A DNA stretch of 64,000 nucleotides, from assembly GCF_905475465.1 (NCBI RefSeq), contig NC_062238.1, forward strand, positions 13,299,368-13,363,367, in the 5' to 3' direction. This document shows, piece after piece, positions 12,201 to 24,200 of this stretch. Numbering within the stretch: position 1 is the first letter of the stretch; each line of letters begins with the position of its first letter. The notes beneath the pieces were generated by a model, which was not told the origin of the DNA, searched no databases, and saw only the letters and a program-made list of their open reading frames with translations. The position numbers were made by a program, and so were the translations under genes. The DNA is from Pieris napi (taxonomy: Eukaryota; Arthropoda; Insecta; Lepidoptera; Pieridae).

Positions 12201-15200
12201 CTAAGGTAGCACTATAACATTTACCCCTTTATAGTCCTAACGCAGGTGGTGTTGCTATGCAGATCCATATTGGAAAAGTACCAAAGCGTCGCCGCCGACG
12301 GGGACTCCCCGGTGTACAGAGCTTTCGTATCGGTGTTGCTGTCCACCGTCAAATCGGTCCGAGCCGTCGCCCTCCGAGAGGCGAAGGCGACGGTGGCCGG
12401 AGAGGATAGATCCCCGTTGGCGAGAAATTTAGTGCTAAAATTGAATGCGGTGCTGGACGAGGGCAAAATATTCAACGTGAAAGAGAAAACTCCTCCGGAA
12501 GAGAAAGGAGAGGTGACGGGAAAGATGATATTGGATTGTGTCCGAGCTCTCTGCTCTTTTAGAGGTCAGTGCTCGATGCGTGACGGGGGACTTCACGGCT
12601 CCGAACGACCTATCGCTGACGATTTTTCATTCCGCTAGGCTACCCGCCCGAAGATACGGAGAAGCTGGCCTTAGACGCCTTGCCGAGTTGTCATCACCCG
12701 CTCGCCGTCGCCCTGGACGATCGCGCCTGGACCAAACTCGTGGGCCACCTCCGCCTCGAGCCGCGAAAGCTCGTCGCGGTCCATTGCGACACCCTGAAGA
12801 ATACCTACATCGACGGATTCACTCCGACCGAGGTGAGTCGGAAGATCGAATCGTGCTCGTGGTGGAGCTCTTCTCTCGAAATCGAGGTGACCGACGTCGT
12901 GTCGTCCGCAGACGGCGTCCAACGTGGTCTCGACGTTGGCCCGGTGCAGCGAGAGCGTGGGCGGGTCGGCCCTCGCGGCGGTTCTGAGCTCGCTGGCCGA
13001 GCCCGACCTGCTGCGAGTCACCCGCGACGAGTACTTCGTCTACCTCACGCCGTCAACGGACCTCTACGACAAGAGCGTCATTCCGGGGTGAGTCTCCGCC
13101 CTTCGACCGCCGAACGGTCCGCCCGGCCCGTCGTATCGATATATAAAAATATTCTTTCAGAAACGAAGATAACAAAGAGATGAACCTGAAACGCGAGAGC
13201 AAGGCGTACAGCTACAAAGAGCAACTGGAGGAGATGCAGCTCCGTCGCGAGCTGGAAGACAAGAGACGCCGAGAGGGCCGAATCAAGGAGGTAGGGGACG
13301 CGTCGCGGCTCGGGCCCGAGGGCGGACAGAGTCGGTACTTTCAACGGTGATGCCTTTTCAGGTCCCGCTCAGCGCCAAGCAGAAGGAGGCCGTCAAGGTG
13401 CAGATGGCCAAGGAGGCGGCGATCAGGGATCGGCTCACGGCGGTACGTCTCGTTGACCGCCGAGCGGCATATTTATTATTCGGCACGCGTGACGTAACGT
13501 ATCCGCTCCTCAGTTGAACGGGCGCATCGTGAGCGCAGTGCGACTGGTGGAGGCGGTGGGACGCGGCTCGCGCGCGTGCGTGTGCGCCGACGCGCGTCGT
13601 CTAGTGCCGGCCCTGCTGCACGCCTTGCGTTCGCCGCTGGCGGCGTCCGCGCTCGTGCACGCCCACTGCGGCCTCGGCCCGGTACTTCTGCCGCAGCATC
13701 CCGTGCTGGCCCAGCACGTCGCCAGGACCACCATTAGGTACGATTTCAATTTCTTCCAAACCCTGCTACGTCTCACTTACGTTGGTTTATTATTTTTCAA
13801 TCAATAAATAATAATAAAAACTTCGTAGACTACACAAGCCCCAATGCGATTTGGAGCCCAGTTGGGAGGAGGAGGATCTGAGCGAGGCGGTGGCCCGGAC
13901 CATTAACCTGGTCAACGAGGCCACGGCCGGAGCCAAGAGCGACGTCGGCGCTTCGCTCAAACCCAAACATTTCACGGCACCGGGGTTCTGTTACGTCTTT
14001 CCCTTGCTCCAGAAAGGTACGTTCTTAAAATAACAATTATAGTCCAGCCATAAGTTCCGTTACGATGCCTGTTTTTTAATGAAATAATGTAGTAATATTT
14101 AAATTTATGCCTATATATTTATTAAAGTCTCAGCAAAAAATTAAAAAAATCCTGCCGGGAAGACCACGGTATATTTGAAAATTAAAAAGTTGAAAAGAAT
14201 AAAAGTTTTTATGGCCAGACTAGTTATAAAAGGTTAGTGATAGTTTTAATACTTAGGATCGAATTTCCAGGTCTCACCTGCGGCGCGACCCGCACCGACG
14301 AGTCGATGGTGGTGAACGGGCTGGCGGTCATCACCCAACACGCCGCTCTCCGCGGGGACTCGGACGACGAAGGCGAGGCCGTCCGCGACATGCTGTACCC
14401 CAGTCTGTTCCCCGTCGACCACATGTTCAGGCTGCTGATCGACCTCATCGGTGAGAAGCGACCCCGACATCCACTCGGCAGTGGAATTCTGGCATCGAGA
14501 GAGCTCATTTGAGTGTGCACGCTAGGGTCGAGCAGCGGGCGCGTGGCGGCGGCGTGCACGGTGGCGCTGCTGGAGACGGCGCAGTGTGCGGCGCGAGCGC
14601 CTCTGTCGCGAGACGACGTCGACTGTCTGCTGGCCGCTCTGCAGAGTCCCGCCGAGGTATCGTTATCGATCCGGCACTTCCTCCTCGGGGCATCGCGACC
14701 GTGAGTTCTGTTGATGAATCGGCTCCCCCAGGTGGTCCGCGATGCCGGTTTGCGCGCGTTGGGCTGCGTGCTGCGTCGGCTGCCTCCCTTCCTCGAGCGG
14801 GAAGACAGCGCCTTGGATCTCACCAAGAGGCTCTACGTCGCCACCTTCGACGTCTCCGAAGACAACATGTGAGTCAATATTGTATTTGAAAGAAATTAAT
14901 AATTTTCAGCGAGGCCGTCGAGGGGGACATCGGGATAGGAACGTACAGAGCGATAGATAAATTAAGTAATCTATACGTGTGTAATTGAAATCGGTACCAT
15001 TGTATATAATTATACTTGTTGGTGCATAGCGCCTGAATACTATTGAGTAGCAACTACTACAATTGTCTTAACTGCTACAAACAGAACAAGGGCGTGCTTT
15101 AGTTTGTAGTATTACTAATTCATTCCAATTACACCTCTGTACAAAGAAACATCTTTTTTGATTTATAATCCTTTTTTCAAAGAAAATATATTTGTTAACT

Positions 15201-18200
15201 TTCATACTATCCTGCAGTAACATTGGTCCTTTGAGCACGGATAATAATTGAAATAAGGAATTAATTAATTACTTCAATCAAGGTCAGTGGAGGTTATCAA
15301 GAAGAAAAAAGGATTTGTACAGGAGTGTGTCTTCCAGGATTTAACTGCTGGCTCTGTAAACATGTCTGAAAAAACCGAAGTAGCTGAACTTATTAAAAAG
15401 CGCAGCAGCTATAAGGGTCAAGTTACCATTTTCAACGGGTTTTTATCTTCATTTGAATCGCCATCACCTCCCGATGAAAGGGATTATGAGGAGTTGGAGT
15501 TGCGCATTAAGAGGTTTGATGCATTGTATAATAAGTTCGATGAGGTGCAAACACGATTGGAATGTTTACTGGATGATGAGAGTCAGGTGTTTGGGGAGCG
15601 TGAGGAATTTGAAAATAGATATTATAAGGCATTAAGTAATGCTCAGAAAATTCTTTCAAATTATAAAAAATCTCACATTCCTCTTCCATCTGATGGCGAA
15701 GGTAGTGTCATACATAGTGTTAAACTGAATCCTGTCAAATTGCCCACGATCCAAATACCGAAATTTAACGGTTTATTTAACGAGTGGATCGGTTTTAGGG
15801 ATACGTTTATGAGCCTAATTCACACCAACAACGACCTAGACGATATTAACAAATTCCATTATTTGAAGTCGTCTCTAGAGGGCAGCGCTGCTTTGGTAGT
15901 ATCTTCCGTTGAGCTCTCAGGAAAGAATTATAGCGTAGCTTGGACATTACTGTGTGACAGATTCGATAATAAAAACTTATTAATCCAACATCATGTTGCT
16001 GCACTATTTAAAATTGAACCTGTCACACGGGAGACAGCATGTAATTTAAAGGGTATCGTCGACCAATTAAATAAAAATCTAAGGGCCTTAGATACATTGG
16101 GTGAATCCACTAAACATTGGGATACTTTATTGGTTTACCTAATTACTCAAAGGTTAGACACAAAATCATTCCGAGAATGGGAGGAATATAAAGGTCGGCT
16201 ACCCACCGACACACGTATTGAACTTTTACACTTATTAGATTTCTTACGTGTTCGCATTACTTTATTAGATTCAGTTGAACACAACACAAATTTAAAAATT
16301 AAACCCAGTCACAAAATTATGACGTTACAGACTAATAATATTAACATTAAAGAGATTTGTCCTAAATGTGATGGCGAGCATAAACTGAATATGTGTTCTC
16401 AGTTTTTAGCCTTAAATAACGAAGAGCGTCTTCAATTATTGCCAACATTTAAGGTTTGTTTTAATTGTTTCTCTAAATCTCATTTCTCAAATAATTGCAA
16501 AAAATCAGGTTGCAAAATATGTAAGAAAAAACATTCAGTTTTAGTTCACGTTGCAGATAAGCAGAAGCTGTTAGTGCGTGGTGAGGGTATTGGTTCTAAT
16601 GCTACTCCCGCCATCAGTAATCCGAATAACTTGACATTATCAACCAGCGTTTCTTCTGCCGGTCAAGACAATAATTGTCGCCGCGGAAATTTGGTTTTAT
16701 TATCCACTGCGCTAGTCAAGTTATACGATTCAAACAATCGCGAACACGTTGTTCGTGTTGTATTAGATTCTGGTAGCACATCTAGCCTTTTATCGTACAG
16801 GATGTTTCAACAGTTAAATCTGTCGTATAATAAAATAAGTCAATCCGTTCAGGGTATTAATAATGCAATTACCCAAATCGATAAAATGTGTAATCTGCGT
16901 TTTAAGTCATTGGATGACTCATTTACGTGTAACATTAATTGTTTTATTTTACCATCGTTAACTGATAGTGTACCAAACAGTACAGTTAATATCTTAAATT
17001 TAAATATTCCTACGAATATTTGTTTAGCGGATCCTCATTTTTATAAACCCGCGTCCATCGATCTTATATTAGGCGCTGATGTCTTTTGGAATATAGTAGG
17101 AAACCAAAGAATTGAGTTAGGTGATAACAAACCTACTCTTTGTGAAACAAGGTTAGGTTGGATAGTTTCTGGTCCAGTTTGTGATACGGTTTTATTTTCA
17201 ACTTGTCCACCTAATCGTATTCAGTGCAATTTTGTTAGTAAAAATCTAATTGATGATGATATTAATTCTACGTCAAATAATTTAAGCCTTAATGATATTC
17301 AAATGGTAGGTCCGATGGTACAAGACGATCTTTTGTCTATTCTTTTAAGGTTCAGACAACATAAGTATGTTATCGTCGCTGACATAGAGAAAATGTACCG
17401 AAAAATACTTGTTCATCCTGATGATAGATACCTGCAGCATATATTATGGCGTGACAACCCATCTCAATCCCTTAGAGCTTTCCAATTAAATACTGTAACA
17501 TATGGTATCGCGAGTGCACCATTTCTCGCTACAAGATGTCTGAAACAATTGGGACTCGAATGTCAAGACCACCAGATAGCAGAAGTCATTCTCCATGATT
17601 TTCTCGTCGATGATTTGTTGAGTGGGGGGGATGATCTGAATGTAGTGAGGAATATTCGCGAAAAAGTAATAACCACACTAGGCTCAGCTGGTTTATTCCT
17701 ACGAAAGTGGAAGTCTAATGAGCCTCAATTAATTTCAGAGTCTGCAACAGAAGCCTCGCATAATCTTAATGTTGGGGGGAATGAGCCAAGTAAGACCTTA
17801 GGTTTAGGTTGGCTACCTGTTTGTGATGATCTTTATTTCCCAATTGGGTTCTCTACTGCGGCTAACACAAAACGTACCTTGCTTTCAGTGATCTCACAAA
17901 TATTTGATCCTTTAGGTCTTCTCTCTCCTGTTGTCATTAAATTTAAGATTATATTACAAAGTTTATGGTTGCAGAATCTATCATGGGATGAACCTCTTCC
18001 TTCGCACATCCAAGCACTCTGGATGGATGCTACTAAAAATTTAAATGTGTTAAATAATTTACGGGTATCACGTCATGTAATGATTAACTCGTATGAACAA
18101 TTAGAAATTCATGTGTTTTCGGACGCTTCTGAAAGAGCATACGGTGCCTGTTTATACATACGTAGTAGTGATCGTAACGGTAATGTATTAGTACGTTTAT

Positions 18201-21200
18201 TAACAGCTAAGAGTAGAGTAGCACCGATTAAACCAACTACAATACCACGGCTCGAGCTTTGTGGAGCTCAAGTGGCTGCAAAACTATATAAAAAGGTTTG
18301 TAGTTCGTTAAGAATTAAAGTTACGAAATCATTTTTCTGGACTGACTCTTCCATTGTATTAGGTTGGCTTAAGATGTTGCCAAGTAAATTAAATACGTTT
18401 GTAAGGAATCGCGTCGGAGACATTTTAGAAATAACCGGTGATTGTGAATGGCGTCATGTTCCTACCGCTCAAAACCCAGCTGATTATGTTTCTCGAGGAG
18501 TTAAAGTCGATGATATTGAATCACTAAACATATGGTGGTCAGGACCAAACTTTTTACAGAAGTCTTATACTGATTGGCCTTCCATTTTAGTACAATGTGA
18601 ACCGTTGCCAGAAATGCGTAATGAGTTATGTTTACTTAACATTGCTCATCCAATAGAATTCATTCAATTTGAACGCTTTTCAAATTTTAACAGACTACGA
18701 CGTGCTATAGCTTATCTACTTAGGTTTATTGAATCGTGTAAGGGTCGACGTGCTGTAACTAATTACCTTACTGAAACAGAATTAAGTAATTCACTTAACG
18801 TTATTATTCGTTCTGCTCAGAGAGAATCTTTTCCAGAATATGATATTCTTTTACAAAAGAAAGAATTACCAGTAAAAAGTGCTTTGTTAAAATTTAATGT
18901 ATTTTTAGATCAAAATAATTTAATGCGTATTGGCGGTCGTATTAGTAATTCACAATTTTCATATGATAAAAAACATCCTTTACTATTAATGTCCACACAT
19001 CGATTAACACAATTAATATTTCAACATGAACATTTGAAACTTATGCATGCTGGGCCACAGTTATTGTTATCTTCAATAAGAGAAGTTTATTGGCCTATCG
19101 GTGGTAGAAATTTAGCAAAGACTACTTATAGACGATGTATCAGGTGTACACGCATGAAAGGAAAGATTGAAGCTCCTATTATGGGTAATTTACCCCAGCG
19201 TCGAGTAACTCCCGGTAATTATCCTTTTGAGTCTGTTGGCGTGGACTATGCAGGTCCTATTGCTTCTGTTAGTCGTCAAGGTCGAGGCTCCCGTGTTGTC
19301 AAAGTTTATATAGTTATATTTGTATGTTTTACGACTAAAGCATTACATCTGGAATTAGTGGGTGATTTGACAAGTAACAGTTTTATTTCTACTTTTCGTC
19401 GATTCATTGCTCGTCGGGGTAAACCATTGCACTTATATTCAGATAATGGTACTACATTTGTTGGGGCTTGTAAAGATTTAGCTAATTTCTTAATGCATAA
19501 CTCTGACTCTCTTGCCACTGATCTCATCAATGATGGCATAAACTTTCATTTCATACCTGCGTATTCACCACATTTTGGTGGGATTTGGGAGGCAGCAGTT
19601 AAATCTACGAAATACCATTTATTAAGAGTATTAGGGAACTCTAAATTAACTTTTGAAGAATTGTATACAGTTTTAACGCAAATAGAAGCTATTTTAAACT
19701 CACGACCACTCACTCCCTTATCAACGCACCCTGAAGATCTGACCCCACTGACCCCTGGACATTTTTTGATCGGACGTCCACTCACAGCTATTCCAACTGA
19801 AAGTTATGTAGACCACAATTTTACTCATCTTTCAAGATTTCGAAGAATTGAACAGCTTCGTCAACATTTCTGGACACGATGGAGCAAGGAGTATATCTCA
19901 GAACTCCAAAAACGGACAAAATGGCAAACCCAAGGAAACCCTTTGCAAATTGACTCACTTGTTTTGCTAAAGGAGGAAAATCTGCCACCTATGAAATGGA
20001 AGCTGGGTCGCATCGTGGCGCTCTTTCCTGGTGCAGATGATGTTGTTCGTGTCGCAGAAATTAGAACGTCTACTGGAAATGTGAGACGATCATTTTCGAA
20101 AATTTGTCCATTGCCGAGTGGATTGGTTGAAGCCAAGCCTTCAACGCCTGGGGGCATGTTGGTGCATAGCGCCTGAATACTATTGAGTAGCAACTACTAC
20201 AATTGTCTTAACTGCTACAAACAGAACAAGGGCGTGCTTTAGTTTGTAGTATTACTAATTCATTCCAATTACACCTCTGTACAAAGAAACATCTTTTTTG
20301 ATTTATAATCCTTTTTTCAAAGAAAATATATTTGTTAACTTTCATACTATCCTGCAGTAACAATACTAAACATGTGAAATAAATAAAAATATTACTGGGG
20401 TGGCGGAGCGACCATCTAAATATGTGAGATGAATTCTTATAATTGTCTTGCACTGTATAACTGAAGCGAGAGAGTGGACTGGGAGTTCTCACTGTATGGA
20501 ATAATATTGGAAGAATTTCACATACCTCGTATGTTGCGCTGCTCAAGAAGACTATGCAGCAGTTCCCAGTCCCGTGGATCGATCCAATGCGATGTATTAC
20601 TGAAAATACTGCGTGTAACGTTTGCGTCGCGATTGTTGTCACGGCGAGCGTTCCACGACTTTTCTCCTGACAAATGTTCCCCGAGCTCAGGATATTCTGT
20701 TTCACCTTTCTGCGCGAATAGTTGTATGTGAAGGTTTATTATTATTATTGTCTTTTATTAACATAACTTTTACACATTGAAAGAAAAACACTTTTTTACC
20801 GGATTGAAGTTATGTATTATTATAAACTTATAATTATTTTACATAATTAAATGTTTTTCCGACGTTTCGCGTGCTTTTGTCTTCAGTCAACGTCACGCTG
20901 TAAAGCACGCGAAACGTCGGATTTTTTTTTAATTATGTAAAATAATTATAAGTTTATAATAATACATAACTTCTGTTCAGATTTCATCATTTGAACATCA
21001 ACCAACTGCTGACATGGATCACGTGTGTTCTAAAAATTAGCAGCTGAAGAGCAATTTTAATTATATTTTATTTGAACATTAATCATCTGCTGACACGGCT
21101 CATTTATCATTTATGTGTTAGGGTACGTCTGTAGGGCTTAGGGATCCGTAGGGTTGTTAGGTTCTTACGTCTCACCCTCTTATATATTTAGTTGTCTAGT

Positions 21201-24200
21201 GCAGCTTGCTCATACATACATTACATATACTATTCAGATACTCCTGACATTGAATACATATAAATTTAAAACACTTTTCACAGTTCACTAACTAGCAAGC
21301 TGTACAACTTCAATCCGGTAAAAAATGTTTTATTTAAACTTAATTATTTACATTAATCTTCCTACTTACCGTGTCTTTGTTTATCATGCTCTTCATGAGT
21401 TGCTGTTTCAATTTTCTCTATTACTTTGGACAAACTCGGAAGAAGTTAAATATGATTTGGCAGGAAACTAGCCCACGAATTGTGGTCGTCGTTGCCGCGT
21501 GCCGAGGCCTGGATTAGCGATGGCGAAGAGGAGTTAATGCGACTGCTGCTGGAGGAGATCCAACACCCGTCGGAGCCCGTGCAGCGCGCGGCCACCGCGG
21601 CGCTGGCGGATCTCGTGGGTCGGGCGCGGCTGGCCACCTCCGAACCCCAGCAGGTGCTACAGCGCCTGCATCGGGTCTACGACGACATGCTGCCCGTGAG
21701 TCTTTTGAGATTAGATTGTTTGTGAAATTATAATTTGATTTATTATTTGTCGGTATAAAAATAGTTTACTTCGATAACTAAATACTAAAATAATTGTCCC
21801 AGCTCATCCCCGCGAAGCTGGACCAGTTCGGTCACGAGACGGAAGCGGCCGTGGACAACTGGGGCAGCCGCCGCGGAGTGGCGTTGGCTCTGAAGGCGAT
21901 GGCCCATCGCCTACGCGCCGACGCCGTGCCCCACGCCATGAGCTTCTTCGTGCAGAAGGCGCTCGGCGACCGGCACGCGACCGTGCGGGCGGACATGCTG
22001 GCCGCCGCCATGGCCGTCGTCGACATCCACGGGAAGGACACCATCGGCACGCAGCTGCCGGTCTTCGAGAAGTTCCTGGACAACGCGCCCAAGTCGGGCG
22101 GCTACGACGCCGTCCGCCAGAGCGTGGTGCTGCTGGTCGGGTCTCTGGCGAGGCACTTGCAGCCGACCGACGCCAGGGTCAAGCCCATCACCCTGAGACT
22201 GGTGTCGGCCCTGTCCACCCCGAGCCAACAGGTCTGGCGTCCGTCGTCATACGTAGTTCGACGACGTGCGAGGTATTTTACAAAAGGCCTCTTTATTTAC
22301 AGGTACAAGAGGCCGTGAGCAACTGCCTGCCCCACCTCGTCACCTCGCCCGCCCTCGAAGGTGAAATACCTGCCATCATGAACAAGCTCATGAAGCAGCT
22401 GCTGACCGCCGAGAAGTATGGAGACAGAAAAGTGAGTCGAAATGAGACTACTTTGTCGATTCGTTTCTCGATCGCCATTCACTCGTGTGCCTCTTCAGGG
22501 CGCCGCCTACGGCATCGCGGGCATCATCAAAGGCTTGGGGATATTGTCGCTAAAACAACTGGACGTCATGGGAAAGCTGACGGAAGCCATTCAAGAGAAG
22601 AAGAACTACAAATATCGCGAAGGTATGAACGGCGCAGACCGGGAATGACGCTCTTTAGATTAAAAAAACTAAACCGTAAACATGCCGTCGCAGGCGCGCT
22701 GTTCGGTTTCGAGATGCTGTGCTACAAGCTGGGGCGCCTGTTCGAGCCCTACATCGTCCACGTGCTGCCTCATCTGCTGCTCTGCTTCGGAGACAGCTCG
22801 CAGTACGTCCGCGCCGCGGCCGACGACACGGCCAAACTCATCATGAGCAAGCTGTCGGCGCACGGCGTCAAGCTGGTGCTGCCCGCGCTGCTGCAGGCCC
22901 TGCACGACGACAACTGGAGGACCAAAGCCGGTAATGGGGCTCCTCCGTGACCCGTCGGGACCCGTTTCGATGACGTTCTCCGCTATTATGTGTTCGCGTG
23001 GTGTTCGCAAGGGTCCATCGAGTTGCTGGGAGCCATGGCCTACTGTGCTCCGAAGCAGCTGTCGTCGTGTCTGCCGTCCATCGTGCCGAAGCTGATCGAG
23101 GTGTTGAGCGACTCTCACATGCGAGTGCAGCAGGCCGCCGCGGAGGCGCTGAAGGTCATCGGCTCCGTCATCAGGAATCCTGAGATTCAAGGTATCTCTT
23201 GAAGACAAAAATTAACTAAACCAAATGCTTATTTCTATATTAGAATAGATGTGTCGATAAGGTTTTTTAAATCTGTCGCACAGCAATCGTGCCCGTGCTG
23301 CTGCAAGCCCTGCAGGATCCGTCCAACAAGACGTCGGCGTGCCTCCAGACGCTGCTCGACACCAAGTTCGTGCACTTCATCGACGCGCCCTCGCTGGCCC
23401 TCATCATGCCCGTGGTGCAGCGGGCTTTCCTCGACCGCAGCACGGAGACGAGGAAGATGGCCGCCCAGATCATCGGAAACATGTACTCGCTGACCGACCA
23501 GAAGGATCTCATGCCCTACCTGCCCAACATTATACCGGGGCTGAAGAGTTCCCTTCTCGATCCGGTGCCGGAGGTAATTCGAGACGGGCGACCGTCGAGA
23601 GTCTTCGCGAGGGATTCGACCCTCTAAAGCCGACATCTCTGCCCGTCGACATCCTCGTACAATATCGTGTTCGCCTCGTAGGTCCGCTCGGTATCTGCGC
23701 GGGCGCTAGGCGCCATGGTGAAGGGCATGGGCGAGAGCAGCTTCGAGGAGCTGCTGCCGTGGCTGATGCTCACGCTGACGTCGGAGTCCAGCAGCGTCGA
23801 CCGCTCGGGGGCGGCCCAGGGCCTCTCGGAGGTGGTCGCCGGTCTGGGCGTGAACAAGCTGCACAAGATCATGCCGGGTGGGTCACCTCGGCGATTCGCC
23901 CCGTCGTCTCTCCGGGGTGGACGGTGGTGTTCCGGTGGATTAAAACGAACGACACTTCGCAGACATCATCGCGACGGCCGAGCGCACGGACATCGCTCCG
24001 CACGTGAAGGACGGCTACATCATGATGTTCATCTACATGCCGGGCGCCTTCACCGACGAGTTCACGCCCTACATCGGCCAGATCATCAACCCCATCCTGA
24101 AGGCTCTCGCCGACGAGAACGAGTACGTGCGAGAGACCGCGCTCAAGGCGGGCCAGAGGATCGTCAACCTGTACGCGGAGTCGGCCATCGCGCTGCTGCT

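Larger units (their letters stand above)
15017..20362 (+). mobile_element. BEL/Pao LTR retrotransposon, complete with both LTRs
   Basis: Two 206-bp LTRs (15017-15222 and 20157-20362) begin TGTTGG and end GTAACA, and look identical on reading. The insertion is flanked by the perfect 5-bp target duplication ATACT (15012-15016 and 20363-20367). A candidate primer-binding site follows the left LTR at about 15224. The element lies in sense orientation in GCN1 intron 20. Identical LTRs and an unbroken frame point to a very recent insertion. Confidence 0.95.

Noticed and set aside
12123..12245. Apparent frame break between GCN1 exons 10 and 11
   Set aside because: The acceptor next to GTGGTG gives the wrong phase, but an upstream acceptor (CTTTATAG, exon from 12235) restores frame and homology.
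15507..15689. Minus-strand frame inside the BEL element
   Set aside because: Antisense shadow of Gag.
22669..23208. Long minus-strand open frame (179 codons) opposite GCN1 exons 25-26
   Set aside because: GC-rich coding exons give long antisense frames by chance; no splice logic or family resemblance.
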